This document shows positions 23,094 to 34,967 of a stretch of 64,000 bases of DNA, one piece after another. Every line of letters begins with the position of its first letter. Within the stretch, counting starts at the first letter, position 1. Below the pieces are notes generated by a model. The model worked only from the letters and a program-made list of their open reading frames with translations. It was not told the DNA's origin and made no database searches. This DNA comes from Histoplasma ohiense (Eukaryota > Ascomycota > Eurotiomycetes > Onygenales > Ajellomycetaceae): contig JAEVHH010000007.1 in assembly GCA_017607445.1 (NCBI GenBank), forward strand, positions 1,178,001 to 1,242,000. The letters are read 5' to 3'. A program made the translations under genes and the position numbers.

Positions 23094-23631
23094 TCAAACA
23101 CGACCCCATCGCCAAGCCGGAATCTCTCTCGGGCACCAGGTATTTTGCATAGCTCCGCCGGCTATGGTATCATGGACATGGTCTTCCACCGCAGTTCGAT
23201 CGTAGTCCTCCAGATCCTTTTCGCTTCGTAGTTTTCGACTAGAATACCAGAGAACCAAGTCCGTCCAGCTCAAGAAATGATGTGAAGTGAATAGCCGAGG
23301 TCCGTCTCTTCCAGTTGGTTGCAGGTAAGTGCAAACCACTTCGTAAGTATCTTGCAGTTGAACCAGACAGCTTGATCGAAAGCAACGACTTGCGGGGCAG
23401 TATTTACCAGTGGGTGGTAGAATAGTTCCCTTCGTGGAGCGGGACGATGTTCCAACTGAAAAGGCCGGGAGTATTAATCATGGCAACTCTTGATGAGCTC
23501 CTTGAGTGGTGCTGGCTGGCGGCGCACTCTTCCCTCAGCCTTTCACTCTTCTGCTTGCCTTCGTTCCGCCCCCGTTCCGCCCCCGCTCGAAGGAAGAGAG
23601 CTTTGTAATCTGGTGAACTGTTATCGGCCAT
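23094..23631 (-). pseudogene. Relic of a multicopy fungal repeat-family protein
   Basis: The minus strand reads MADNSSPDYKALFLRAGAER at 23631, then in changed frames YHPLVNTAPQVVAFDQAVWF, and YLQPTGRDGPRLFTSHHFLS followed by LEDYDRTAVEDHVHDTIAG. The series SPDYKALYLRAEAER.., PTG.DGPRLF, LE.YERTAVEDHVHDI is, from memory, the N-terminal region of a very abundant family in dimorphic Onygenales, often linked to a kinase-like domain. Several frame slips are present and the rest of the protein is missing. It lies just upstream of the DUF7924 relic in the same orientation. Confidence 0.65.
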
Positions 23632-23719
23632 TAGAGAGGGATAAAAGAGTTATCATCAAAAAGCAAAATAGGTACCGGGAATTTGGTGGCAGAGATAGGT
23701 GATAATCGTATTGACTCCA

Positions 23720-24930
23720 GCCATTGCGTATCAGTCCTTCTAGGAGCATTCCTTCGAGGAGCATTCCTTCGAAGAGCATTCCTTCGTACCAACATTCTGT
23801 TTATTTTCTTTGTTTGTTGAAAGGGATTCTTTTCTTTTCTTTTCTTTTCTTTTCTTCCCTTTTTCTTCCTCTCTTTTGTATCTTCAACAATATGTACAGA
23901 TCTGTACCAAGTCACGAATCCCTGCAGCCACAAGCATCTAATCAACCCTTGCTCTTGTGCGCTTGGTGAAGACGCAGTTATTGGCGTGGGAATCGGTGTG
24001 TGCAGAGCAGACCACAGGCTAGGCGGACGGTGATCCCGGCTTGCCCAATGAGATCCCGAACTTTGGTCTTTCTGTTGCCTGGAGCGCCTTTTGTGGCCTT
24101 TTGTGGCAACTCGAGACCTATCCAGGTCCAGTGCTCACGAAAAGTTAAACCCGGTGTATCTTGGGCAACACAGCTGAGTTTATGATCTAGATCTTCCGGT
24201 GGCTTCGTGGGGTTCTCTTGAACTTATCGATTGCATTGTTTTGTTTCGTGAATGGTGGTTGCGGTATCAGCTGGCCGCTGGGTATTGTGAAACGATGGTG
24301 TTTGGGAATGTATCCTTGGACTGGTTTTACCCAGCACGCGCCGGGGAATAATGTGGGATATGTGGATATCTGGGGCCAGAAAGGCATCAGTGGTGGTGAT
24401 GTCGATAATTCTCCCATTCGTTGGAGAGGTGTTTAGAGGTACTGTACGAATGGATTGGAAGGTGTGTTGGTCCAAGGCCAGGCGAAAACCTTCAGGAAGC
24501 TGAACCCAGCTGAAGAATGAAATACAGAAGCCCAGTATAGATATCTAGATGCACATGGATGTAGAGATGCGAATTTCCCTTTCACATGAATTTTGGTTGC
24601 TAGGAGCCTTTTGAGCTTTTGAAAATTAATACGCTTCGCATGGAGGTTGAAAGTATGTATGCTAAGAGTCCTGCTCTTTACACAGTAGATATCAACATCC
24701 TGATGTCCAGGGAACTCGAATGTAACTGGTATAAAGGTAACGGGACAAACAACGTTGAATGCGGTAGCTGAACAGAACACAGCGAAACCTGCCTCGCAGA
24801 ATGCCCATCGGATCGGTTTTCTTTTTGAGTTTCCTGATGCCAATTACAATAGAGAACCTGGTGAAGAAGAAGATGTGAGGTCCTCCGGCGCGCCCACCCG
24901 CAGAGTTGATTTAAAAACTTTCTCGAAATA
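23720..24930. other. Low-complexity and unassigned sequence
   Basis: Three tandem copies of a 15-bp unit (GGAGCATTCCTTCGA) lie at 23742-23787 and a TTTTC/TTTTCT run at 23828-23860. Frames at 24218-24436 (plus) and 24433-24843 (minus, 136 aa) show no motif I recognise. I do not call a gene. Confidence 0.4.
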
Positions 24931-26436
24931 ACTTCCTTGTGCTGAAGGACTCTTCAGGAGCAATTTATAACTGCGAGCCTCGCCGATTAACTATCTCAAT
25001 CGAAGGCCTCGGCTCTATTAAGTTACTATCACTCTTTCTGAATGTCGAAAGTCGTCGACATGCACGGATGTCAAAATATCGTCAAAGCTTCACAGGAACA
25101 ACAGAACGATGCCACGCTCAGATGGTACGTGTACTGTACGTGCATCCACTGCCGTGCCTGAAATAGCTTTGCTGCTAGCTGGCTGCAGGTAGTCCGAGGC
25201 TGCCATCATGTCCATGTCCATGTCCATGAGTCTGACAAGAGCAAAGTCACACTTGCGCCGTTCATATCCTGGCCTGCATGGGCCAAGGAACCAAGCCACC
25301 GTCAACTCTCCAATCATTGAGAATCGCCCTGTTCCTCAGAACTCTGATCCCACCGGGTTCGATACATGGAGCTGGCAATGGCCCTATCTCAGCAGGGCAG
25401 CTATTCTTGTATGACTGACTGTACACAGAGTAACCGAGTAAGTAAGTATAGGTCCTAGTATTTTGAGAGCATCCTCGCCGTTCTGCCAAGGACATTATAC
25501 TCATTAAGTTACTCACTAAGTTAACTGTTTAGTTACTACAGCGTAGTTAACTCTCCAAAAGCTGACTTGGCTCTGTAGCTTAAATGCGCGGTAAGTTATC
25601 ACAGGTCTAAAATAAGAAACATCAAATTTCTCGGGTTGTTTCTCGTAGCCGCCGCGACGGATCGTGCTCCGCAACTGACTGCTGGACCAGACCCGGTGAA
25701 AATGGGCTGTTGGGCTGGCCAGTAAATAGCGCTTCTTCCTTGTTCCTTGTGCCTCAGATCTCAACCGCCATAGCGTGCAGTGTGACTTTGCAAGAAATTG
25801 CAAGTTTGCGGCTGCGCGACTTGCGGCTTATTTAGGAGCTGCAAGGAACAACAGATAATACTTCGCTTTTGTCTGGCCAATCGTGAGATTGGCTGGCCAT
25901 GTTCAGGGTCGCAAACTTCTGAACAAGAACGGCGTGGCTGACCCTTGTCCACCAAATTGGATTGCCGTATCTTGGGGGCTGAGAATGGACGAGGCCCCTT
26001 GCTAGAGTCCCCAATCCCTGGCTGCCAACATGGAGCGACAGGTTAATTTCCCTATGTCTAAATTTGCAAATACATTCATCATCATAAGGACCGAGTGGAG
26101 GGAGAAGCACGATGGTTCAGGCGCGATGCTGGGCTCCGGGCTTGCTTGCTTGGACACCTCGATATAAATTTCCGCGAACACCCCCATCGAATAAGAATAT
26201 CCAAACCACAGAATTCAAAAGAGCTCGTTCATTACCTGCATCCCACAAGCTCTTTGCCCATCGTTATATCATTTAAATTTCTTTATTTCATTGTTCGCGT
26301 CTCGAAAAGATTTTTCTCTCTATCTTTGATATACCCATTTGATTTGATCAGTGCATCGCGAGCTTCCCAGGGGGTCCTCTCTCTATCCCTCTATAACTTT
26401 CTATATTATTTCATTGCTCGACAAACAATTTTCACC
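24931..26436. other. Gene-poor region and promoter of the lysozyme-like gene
   Basis: Includes a short CATGTC repeat (25206-25230) and AGTTAACT-rich sequence (25500-25550). From about 26250 the sequence becomes pyrimidine-rich, as in a fungal promoter/5' UTR leading to the ATG at 26437. Confidence 0.35.
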
Positions 26437-27345
26437 ATGCATTTCCTATCGGTATGTGTTTACCCTCCGGGCGCTCTCATTCCTTTTGTCAAACCTTGTA
26501 TGACTGACAGCTTCCTAGCTTCTCGTCCTCCAACTTCTGGCGACGAGTCTAACTGCAGCCAAACCAATCAAGACCCGGAGTGAATCGCCAAGTTGTACAG
26601 AAGACCCGAACGGGTACTTAACTCCAAGCTGCACACCCAGTCTTCCCCCAGATCAAACGACGCCAGCCGGACCCGCATGCTACAAAGGCACACAATTCCC
26701 ACCAGCCGAGGAATGGCTTACATTCAATCAATTATGGGCACTTAACAGCCCGGTCATGTCCAAGTTCAATAGCGAGTCTGAGATGGGCTATATCAAGAAA
26801 TATATTGGAGAAGCTGCTGCAGCGGCAGGAATTGACAAGTATGCTTGAATCTCCCGTATCGTTCTTTATTTCCTCAGGCGGATATTCGTATTGGAACTGC
26901 CAAAACGACGCGGCGGCTAACTCATTATCCCAAACATCACAGAGGGATATTCCTCACTATCATGATGCAAGAATCCAACGGGAACGTCCGCACCGTCGCA
27001 GGCGACGGTGTGACGCCAGGCCTCATGCAAGCCCTGGGAAGCCCCAGCTGTTTAGGGACCTCCTTTGGCGAATGCCCTGAATCGAAAATCCAAGGCATGA
27101 TATATGCTGGCGCTTTAGGCACTGGCCAGACCGAGGGCCTCTCTGCCTGCTTCACGAAGAATCGCCGCCAATATGGTGCTATGCTGCGCTGCTACAACAG
27201 CGGCAGTATAGTTGATCCGCTCAACTGGGACGTTGTGAAATACGGAACCCCCAGCTACGTCAGCGACATTGCCAACCGGCTGAGAGGGTTGGAGCCCCGC
27301 AGGGACTGCGGATTTGGTGGTGGTATCCCATCGCCCGGCCATTAA
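26437..27345 (+). CDS. Secreted lysozyme-fold (lytic-transglycosylase-like) protein
   Basis: Three exons, join(26437..26451,26519..26838,26943..27345), 245 aa; introns of 67 and 104 nt with donors GTATGTG and GTATGCT. The spliced N terminus MHFLSLLVLQLLATSLTAAK is a signal peptide. A short Cys/Pro-rich region (SCTEDPNG..PSCTPSLPP) follows, then a lysozyme-like domain: KGIFLTIMMQESNGNVRT with a candidate catalytic Glu122, GLMQALGSPSCLG, LRCYNSGSIVDPLNW and YGTPSYVSDIANRL. The pattern fits fungal secreted proteins with the lysozyme/SLT fold, which may cleave peptidoglycan of competing bacteria or chitinous walls. Activity is inferred. The neighbouring GH84 gene is also secreted. Confidence 0.8.
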
Positions 27346-27396
27346 GTGTGCCGTGGGAGAGCTGTGTTTTGATATGCATTCTCGCATTTATCGGTG

Positions 27397-27399
<3 letters not shown>

Positions 27400-27431
<32 letters not shown>
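27400..27431. repeat. Poly(T) tract, 32 bp
   Basis: An uninterrupted run of 32 T lies about 55 bp after the stop of the lysozyme-like gene, in its 3' UTR or beyond. Confidence 0.95.
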
Positions 27432-28223
27432 CCCAAGGACTGGTCATAATCTGGAGTGTTATGTTTTGCAATTCTTTCGTATATTTTTTTTGCATTTTCA
27501 ATCCTTTTTTGTCTTACATTCTGTCTATATATATATCCTCTCATCTGTCGTTGCATATGTCATCCAGGAGATAGACTCTTGTAAATTCCATTGTCTTGTA
27601 CAAACCATTTTTTTTTCTCATGCCAATTATCCTTTTCCAGGAAAATCGGGTCTCAGAATCCGGGACCAAGGGTTTCTGTAAGGAGTGATGATAGTGTGAA
27701 GAGTGAATAGTAGAAGATAGAATATAGTGTGTGATAATGGAAGAATGGAATAATATAGTGATAGTAGCTAATCACTAAGAATGAGAAGGAAGAGAAAAGA
27801 AGATGTGCAGAATACATACAACCATATATATATACAGAAACAGTGGTAGCGAGAACATAATAATGAGAAAGGTAAGAATAAGCAAAGATATAGTGCATTA
27901 CAGTTTCCGCGATTCAACAGTTTACCGGTCACTTCTTTTCTCTCACACAGGGGCGACCCAGAAGGAGAAATACGACGGCGATTTGTAGTTTGTCCACTTT
28001 TGCGTCGCCTGTCTCCAACACAGGAGAGCGGCAAGATCTTTTCAACAATCTCTTAGGAGAATTATGGAAATATATGTATGGTAGCTCTGAGGGGCTACTT
28101 AGCATATGTCCAGAACACACACGTATATATTATACACAATAGATAAACAGCGAGGAAAAGAAAAACTCGGCCAGGGAAGCCGTGTACCGCGGCAAATCGC
28201 TAAAAAGCACCCCGCACTTACAC
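27432..28223. other. Convergent 3' intergenic region
   Basis: AT-rich sequence between the stops of the lysozyme-like gene and the GH84 gene; contains ATAGTG/ATAATGG-type short repeats (27685-27770). No gene seen. Confidence 0.35.
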
Positions 28224-30188
28224 CTACTCCCCCTTATAAATAGCCGTGGCATTTCCAAGGAAGCCAGTGAACGCCTGCTCCGCAACATGCGGCACAATCG
28301 ACTTGGGCAGGTCCTCGCCTTTCTCATTGCGATCGTCCACGGTCTTCTCCTTGGTCTTTTCGACCCACTCCAGCGCGGCCTTGAACTCACGCGCCGCCTT
28401 CCCCCTCTGTCCCTTGTCGTGGGCGTCGAGCATGTTGATCAGGTGCTCGCACGCATGAGCCCACTGGCTCGCAACGGTCGCCCAAGGCGCTACCTCCGCG
28501 GCAAAGGCTTTCATGGCCATGCGCGGCAGGGTTCTTGGGAGCTGAGTGAGGAGCTCCAAGCGCTTGCGGAGCTGCCTGGAGCGGTCGTGGCCTTTTCCGC
28601 ACGCGGACCGGCCGGCCCAGAAAGCCTCGATGTCCTTGTCAAGTGCGGGAGAGTGGACCTCCGGTTTGCGGTAGGGCCAGTTCTGGTTGAGGTCGGAGAA
28701 GGCGACGAGCGCCTCACGGACCTGTTTGTTGTTGCCCGCGAGCTCTGCCAGGATTGCCGCCATTGACTCATCGGCGTCGTAGGCCGGTGCGTTCCACATG
28801 TAGTCGGCGTAGTTGGAAAGGGCGGGCAGTGAGGCATAAGGCTCAATCATCGGGTTCGAGGTGAAGCCAAGGATGTACTTGTACAGATCGGTGGCGCGGC
28901 TGGTGAGGGGGTTAAGGAAGAGTCGGTCACGCTTGCCATCGTTCACTGGGAAATTGTCCCAGATGAACATGTTCTCGGTTACATAGGTCGTGAGGGCGCG
29001 CTGGACGCTCTCGACGGTGATCTTGTCACTGAAAACTCCTTCGCCGGTCCACTGGACGCGGATCTTCTTGTCCAGGGTGGTACCAAACCTCTCCTTATAA
29101 GGATCGGGCTCGCTGCCAGCGTAGTTGGTTGGGACCGTCTCGAGGTCGAGGAGACCTAGGGGCTCGATGTACTCCTTCTGGACGCGGTTTAGATAGTATG
29201 TCTGGGCTTCCGCCAACCAGTGCCAGTTGCCCTTGTCCTCCCACTTCTCCTTGTCCGCGTCGCAGTGGAATTTCAGGGGAATATCATCAAGAGCAATGTA
29301 AAAGCTGTGGACACCCAACTCACGAATCTGGTTGAATTTGGTGACGGTGGTATTGAAATCTTCGTCGGACGAGTAGCAGATGGAAGCACCGGGTGAAAGA
29401 GCATAGGTGAAATCTACGTGATTGGCATTGGCGGTGGTTATTAGCTCCTTGAGCTTCTCAAGGGCCTCACCAGTGTAAAGATCGCGCCACTCGAAACGGA
29501 GCTTCAGGTCATCCTTGGGCGTATAGATGTAGGTATTGATCTTGTGCCTGCCATAGAATTCATAGTGGTCGAGACGTGCTTGGTGCGACCAGGGAATGCC
29601 ATAGAAGCCCTCGATGGAGCCACGAATGGACATGAGCGGCCAGTCGCGCACCTTGACACCCGGAACACGGCTTCCATCGACAAGCTGGCGAAGGGTCTGA
29701 GCCGCGTAAAACGTACCGCGCTTATCCACGCCGTTGAGAACAATGCTCGGGCGGCCCTTATGATGGCCTGCTGCAAGAACATAGCCATCAGCATCGAGGC
29801 CATGAGCGCTTTTGCCAGCTAGTGCCTTGGCGACGGCGGAGGCATCGGAGTTTTCCTTATCAGTGCCAATGAAGATTTGCGTTCCGCGTTGTGTCGGGTA
29901 GCCATGACGGGAGTCTGAGATTCTGGGAGTGCCGCCGGCGGAGATCACAATCCGCTTGACGACGTCGAGCGTGGTTTTGTCTTTGGCATCCCCAGCTACG
30001 ATCGTGACGGGACCGCGGAGTGAGACATCCCGGCCGAGCGACGAAATCTCTTGCGGAGGAGGCCAAACCTTGGGTAGTTTTGACGGATGATTTGACGGAT
30101 GACGATACTCGGGGGCAGCGTCGGCTGGTCCAAGGGCCAGGAGAGCCACAACAAACGCCTGGAAGCCGGTGCGATATTGGAATAACAT
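28224..30188 (-). CDS. Secreted GH84 beta-N-acetylglucosaminidase
   Basis: Single exon, 654 aa. An N-terminal signal peptide (about 1-24, ending ..LGPADAA) is followed by a GH20b-like N-terminal domain (VTIVAGDAKDKTTLDVV, IFIGTDKENS). The GH84 barrel contains SIEGFYGIPWSHQARLDHY (about 191-209), KINTYIYTPKDDLKLRF, FTYALSPG and the catalytic Asp pair FYIALDDIPLKF at about 301-302. VPTNYAGSEPDPY and VQWTGEGVFSDKI fit the substrate pocket. A helical C-terminal region follows. GH84 enzymes remove terminal beta-GlcNAc (O-GlcNAc or chitin/hyaluronan-type glycans) by substrate-assisted catalysis. Secretion suggests an extracellular glycan target rather than nuclear O-GlcNAc. The large plus-strand frames inside this gene are shadows caused by its GC-rich codons. 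Confidence 0.9.
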   Translation of the reverse strand: MLFQYRTGFQAFVVALLALGPADAAPEYRHPSNHPSKLPKVWPPPQEISSLGRDVSLRGPVTIVAGDAKDKTTLDVVKRIVISAGGTPRISDSRHGYPTQRGTQIFIGTDKENSDASAVAKALAGKSAHGLDADGYVLAAGHHKGRPSIVLNGVDKRGTFYAAQTLRQLVDGSRVPGVKVRDWPLMSIRGSIEGFYGIPWSHQARLDHYEFYGRHKINTYIYTPKDDLKLRFEWRDLYTGEALEKLKELITTANANHVDFTYALSPGASICYSSDEDFNTTVTKFNQIRELGVHSFYIALDDIPLKFHCDADKEKWEDKGNWHWLAEAQTYYLNRVQKEYIEPLGLLDLETVPTNYAGSEPDPYKERFGTTLDKKIRVQWTGEGVFSDKITVESVQRALTTYVTENMFIWDNFPVNDGKRDRLFLNPLTSRATDLYKYILGFTSNPMIEPYASLPALSNYADYMWNAPAYDADESMAAILAELAGNNKQVREALVAFSDLNQNWPYRKPEVHSPALDKDIEAFWAGRSACGKGHDRSRQLRKRLELLTQLPRTLPRMAMKAFAAEVAPWATVASQWAHACEHLINMLDAHDKGQRGKAAREFKAALEWVEKTKEKTVDDRNEKGEDLPKSIVPHVAEQAFTGFLGNATAIYKGE

Positions 30189-33008
30189 GGTAGTCCGTGT
30201 CAGGAAACCTTGTCAAAAGGTTAAAGGTTGATGAATTGTAGCAGAACTCAACGCCGTCAGGGTTGTTCTTTATGTATTAATTCTTTTCTCATGATTGTGC
30301 TGGTGGGGACAGCGCAAGAAAAACCACATCCATATCCCATATTATCCATAACCGTAACCCACATTTTGGATAGGGTCTGAGCAAAAATATGGGCCATGTA
30401 CTTTTGTAGGGCGAAGGAATTCGGACTGGATGGGGCGAGCGCTGTGGAGGTTGAGAACTCGGCGGGCTGATCACTGTCGGACATGTTCAGAGTACCTGGG
30501 ACGTTGCAACCGTTGCAACTTGCCCAGTCGCGCGTGCAACATTGCCGATCACAAACTCGAGAGCGTATGCTAACGATGATAGTCGGCATGTCCCGGCGTC
30601 AGTTATTGGTGGCGGAAGCGGGAGTTATCAGGTTTGGCGCGAGTTGTTGTTGCACTTGCTCCGCTCGCGACGATAACATAACAGGCCCTGACGCTCCGAG
30701 AAGCAGATTTTTGTCCATGATGGGTATTGTTTCTCGGCATGAGGGGCGGGGCACATGGTAACCTCAGGGCGGTGATAATTTATACGGACCCATCGCCGTA
30801 TCAAAAAGGTCCTGAGAACAGTGAAAAGTGGGGGAGAGCATTCTGGTAGTTAACCCTGTTAAATACTGCTCGGCGTACGGAGTACGTCCTCCCAAGGAGC
30901 AAAGAACTCCACCGAAAATGGGGAATTTTGCACCTCATTTTTATTAGCCCAGGATTGACTCTTGGGGAAGCCAACCAACTCGGCGGGCACTAGTTGCTGA
31001 ATACTCCGATGCCGTCGCTCGCCGTGGCTTGAGCCAACCGAGACCCTAATCTTCTCTGCGTTGTTCGTCAGGGGCATTGCCGGCTCCTCTCCGCATCTTA
31101 TCCTGAAGGACGGAGCTAGGACGGCTGGCAAAGCCCTCTATAAAAGTGATCGGAGTGCCTCAGTTGCCCTATCTACACTCACCACTCCGCAGATGCGCCA
31201 GGAAGATTCCATGGACCCTTTTTTTTACTGACCTCGGCTGAGATGGCCGAGCGGCCTTCGACCAAATCCACCCAAAGATGGGTTGAGTACCACGGTTGCT
31301 CCCAAACGTGCCGTCCACGGTATATGTTTCTCCACACGAGAAGGGGGGTTTACCAAGATATTCGGCATAATTCCATTAACGCTGCCATGAGCCCATTGGC
31401 AACAAAGGAAAGCAGACACATAGGCCGGAAAAAGAAGACCGGCTTTACGCAGAAATCCAGTGGGGTTGGGATCCTATAGCTTTCGATTCCAGGCCGATGT
31501 AGAGAGAGTACTGCCAATCTGGTTCTGGTTCTGACTGCAAAAACCTCATGAATGGAATGAAAATGAATGGGGAGGAGAGTTTCGCTATCCGCTTTTCAAC
31601 AACTTCAGCTTTCCGTTTGCACTTGGTTCCAGACAGTCAAAAATTTTGGTGGTTGTGAAATGGTTGAATGTGACTGAGCATTCATTCGCCATCAACAGAA
31701 GAAAACTTCCCGGGTTCCTATCCGAGACATTGGGTCGTCAAAAGCCTGAAAGCACCGGAACACCCAAACAAGTCAAATGGATCCGTGGGGACGACTACAA
31801 GCGTCACTACCTACAAGAGATCTTTGTCCCAAGGCATGCTACAGTATCATACAGGGTCCACCCCCGCAGCGCTCAAGAATCCGATGTGATAGATTGAAGG
31901 ACCAGCATTGTGGAGACTTCGATCAAAGTGCTCATTCTAGCCGCTACAAATGGGTATTCCTCCGGCTCAGAGTGTCCAGGCTCTAACTGCCGCAGTGCGA
32001 TCCTAGATACCTTTTTCCGAGACACAAATTTACCCCTTTTCCCGACTGTCATCCGAGCGCTCTATCGGATGTCGTGGACACGGTGGCCTTGAGTGGGGGG
32101 ATTCCCCCTTGAATTCTTCGACAACCGTGGACTCTGTGTCCAGGGGGAAAAGTGGGCGTCGCCGGCAGTCTAGTGAAAACATCACCAAAGGGGCTATCAA
32201 GGATATGTATAAAAAGAAGGAATTAGAGTCTACTTTATACTTCCGGAGTAGGTGCACTTCTGTCCCGTCCATTTCCTGCTCAATGGATGCAAGCATCAAG
32301 GGAAGCAGTATCTAACGAGCCATCATCAAGACCTCTTATGTTTCAAGATGATACCAACACGCCCAGCGCGTTTTTGGAACGAGCAACGCCAGAGACGGAC
32401 GAAGACGGGGGGTGCGCGGGTCTACCATTATCTCCCAAGGGATCAAATTCCCGCTGTCGTCGTCGTCTTGGGTGGCTCAGACGTCATACAACCTTCAGCG
32501 CCTGTATGACTTCCGCTTCATTGTGGCAGGTGGTAGGAACCGTAGAATCGGCCAATGGTCTTAAGGAGCATCACATTTAACGTCATGGTAATCAGGGTTG
32601 GTGCCGGATTTCTGTCTACCCCTTGAGGAGCGACCCCCCCCAAGGCCAACCGTAGCCACCACAGTGCAGCAGTGTATCTTTGAAAAAAACCAATGCCTCT
32701 GATCTCTTGAATTGTTTCTGAGGACACTCGTGCTCACACGCGGTAGGCTTGAGATCTATTGTAATGCGCGGATGCTCAATAGATATCAAAGGACATTTTG
32801 AAGGGCACCGATTTGCCCTGGCCATGTCTTCCTTCAACCATTGTCAGGTTTGACTGTAGATGATGTAGCACTTGCAGGCTAAAAGATGCGACAATCACCG
32901 TTAGAGGGTCGGATACACTCATCCACCACAGCAGCAGTCATGCAAGATATGGCTATTACTTATCTTCCACAATGTTTGGACGTGGAAGCTCCCCTCGAGC
33001 ATATAATG
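30189..33008. other. Gene-poor region with unassigned frames
   Basis: The first part should hold the GH84 promoter. Frames at 32109-32315 and 32287-32580 on the plus strand overlap and could be exons of one small gene, but I see no clear splice pair, homology or signal peptide. The remaining frames look random. Confidence 0.3.
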
Positions 33009-33038
33009 GAAGAAGAAGAAGAAGAAGAAGAAGAAGAA
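33009..33038. repeat. (GAA)10 microsatellite
   Basis: Ten perfect GAA units sit directly beside the truncated mariner relic. Confidence 0.95.
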
Positions 33039-33079
33039 CTACTTCAACAAAATTAAATAGAAGTATCTTTTGTGTTGGT

Positions 33080-33544
33080 TAGCGGAGCGCCCAGCCCGCC
33101 AAGCGCCGTCGCCATTGGTCCGCCTTGCGCACTAGGCCCGTTGCGGCAGCACTGTTGCTGCTTTTGCACTTTCTCACGCTGCTTCAATGGACTGCTGAAT
33201 TTGTATACCAAATTCAATTTCTATACCAATCTAGATATTGATCAAGAATGGATATCAACATCAAATTCATTCTTCACAGAACAGACAGTCTCATCACAAT
33301 ATGCAGTTGGATATATCTCAAAAAAGCTGTTCAAATCTGAAAAGATATCTGATGTGATCTTTGACTTTACACTCTATGTTGAACAGAGACTTCTAGCAGT
33401 TCCAGAGCAGCGAATATTTTGTTGGATTTGATATACAGTGGCCAGATGGCACTCAACGGTCCGCGCAATCTGAGCAGGCATATAACCATCATTTAGAAGG
33501 TGTATGATCTCATTGGTGGTAAATTCGCTGAGCTGGGGGGGCAT
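33080..33544 (-). pseudogene. Tc1/mariner transposase, N-terminal fragment
   Basis: An ORF of 56 codons from ATG at 33544 to TAG at 33374 reads MPPQLSEFTTNEIIHLLNDG then YMPAQIARTVECHLATVYQI, an HTH of the Tc1/mariner type. After the stop, another frame continues FFEIYPTAYCDE..EFDVDI, a TGA, then SISRLV, and further SPLKQREKVQKQQQ. This is the order expected in a fungal mariner transposase (YPTAYLDEI, FDV.IS..SISR, KR.KWSRK..A). The fragment ends near 33080, before any DDE catalytic region, so it is a truncated, dead copy. No terminal inverted repeats were found with confidence. Confidence 0.7.
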
Positions 33545-34967
33545 ATTGGCAGATTTGATGATAAAGGTGTGTATTTGATGATAAAGGTGTATTTGAATGA
33601 ATTGGATGATATTTGAATGATTCTAGAGATACATGGATATTTTGGTTGTTTTTGCAGTGTTTTGCTACTAGAAGATTCTGTTTTTCGCAAGCTTCTCTAC
33701 TCCGTAACTCTCGGTTGGAATCCAACCAGCGCCACGATGCACCAGCTCCACCACTTCTGTTAGTTAGTTAGTTGAGTTAGCAGATTATCAAATTCAACGA
33801 ACTTAGCTGAGACAGTGAGTTTTCTTTGTCTCTTCCCACTCACTTTCTCTCTGCACAGCAACTACTAGCACCCACCGCACAACTCGGCCCAACTTCTTGA
33901 TCATATCAGGGGTTGGCTGTCCGGGTGCTGTTGGCTCTACAGACAAAACTACTCACTCGCGGGATACTCTATCAAACCGACCGCATAAATTCCAGCCTGC
34001 GAACCAGCTCGCAAATGTCCGAGGGTGTAACATGATCCCATACTTGTGGCCACCAGAGAGAGAGGAAGCTGGGCGTATTTCTTTGTCATGGCAAACCGTA
34101 TCCCCAGACACACCATATCCGTTTATTCATGCGCCAACATGCACCCGCCGTCTGGATGGGCTGTGGCCGAGGCCAAAGTAACGAGATTTCGTCCGATATT
34201 CCAGCGCGTATCCGGTCTTCAAATTCCCGGCATCGGAGGCAACCTAGCTGAGAACTATGCCTGGCTATATCAATTCTTGCAGCACGCATACGACCTTCAA
34301 ACACATTCCAACTGAACTGTTCAAACACTTTTGTACGCTCTGTGTCGCTGGGAATGCTTTCCCTCCCCAAGGAATATACATCAAATATTTCCAATCAAGG
34401 GAATAAATATCCTTGCGAAGGGTAAACAGAGTTTTTTGCCAACTCCAACTCCAACTCCAACCCGTCCCATCAAACATCCCTTGGTTAGGTTGTACCAACC
34501 AGGCCAAAAGAGAGGACAAACCCCGTCCCCGTTTGGCACGAGCAGCTGTGCAGATCACCACGTCTCATGCAAGATGTTCTTTATATTGTCGTTCTGGATG
34601 TATGGATTCCCACGCATCATGCACGACGACCATCATTCTGTTTACTTCTGCGCCTGTTTGTTGGAATGACAGGGCCGAGACCTCATTTTCTCCCACATCC
34701 ACATATATGGCCGTCTTGGGGAAAACTCTTCATCAAGGGGAAGAGCATATTATAAATGCCACAGCGCCCCATGTCTATAATATGCTGCTGTTCAAGGCTC
34801 AGAAACCCGCTAATTCAAACCCATTGAAGCACCGCTGTCCACCTGTGGGATATTATTACCCAGGTAAAGTAATATTATTACTTTTCATCCCCTTGCCTTG
34901 CCACGACGTTAAACAACGAACGCAGAGACAAAGCAAAAACCCTCCCGTAGCGAGCCCCGCAATCACC
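33545..34967. other. Intergenic upstream of the Pro-rich gene
   Basis: No gene supported. 33570-33620 holds a short duplication (TTTGATGATAAAGGTGT, twice). The long open frame that enters the next gene from 34413 is fortuitous upstream of 34968. Confidence 0.4.

Noticed and set aside
25340..25375. GGTTCGATAC as a tRNA B-box
   Set aside because: Lacks the final CC and no A-box lies at the right distance.
27260..27574. Frames with poly-Lys or poly-Phe
   Set aside because: Products of the T32 run.
28182..29822. Long plus-strand frames of 60-194 codons
   Set aside because: Shadows of the GC-rich GH84 gene; no motif or start context.
33072..33431. 119-codon plus frame
   Set aside because: Antisense of the mariner relic, which has family-like motifs on the minus strand.
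34413..34967. Upstream extension of the Pro-rich gene from an earlier ATG
   Set aside because: A signal peptide begins exactly at the ATG at 34968 and the upstream residues look non-coding.
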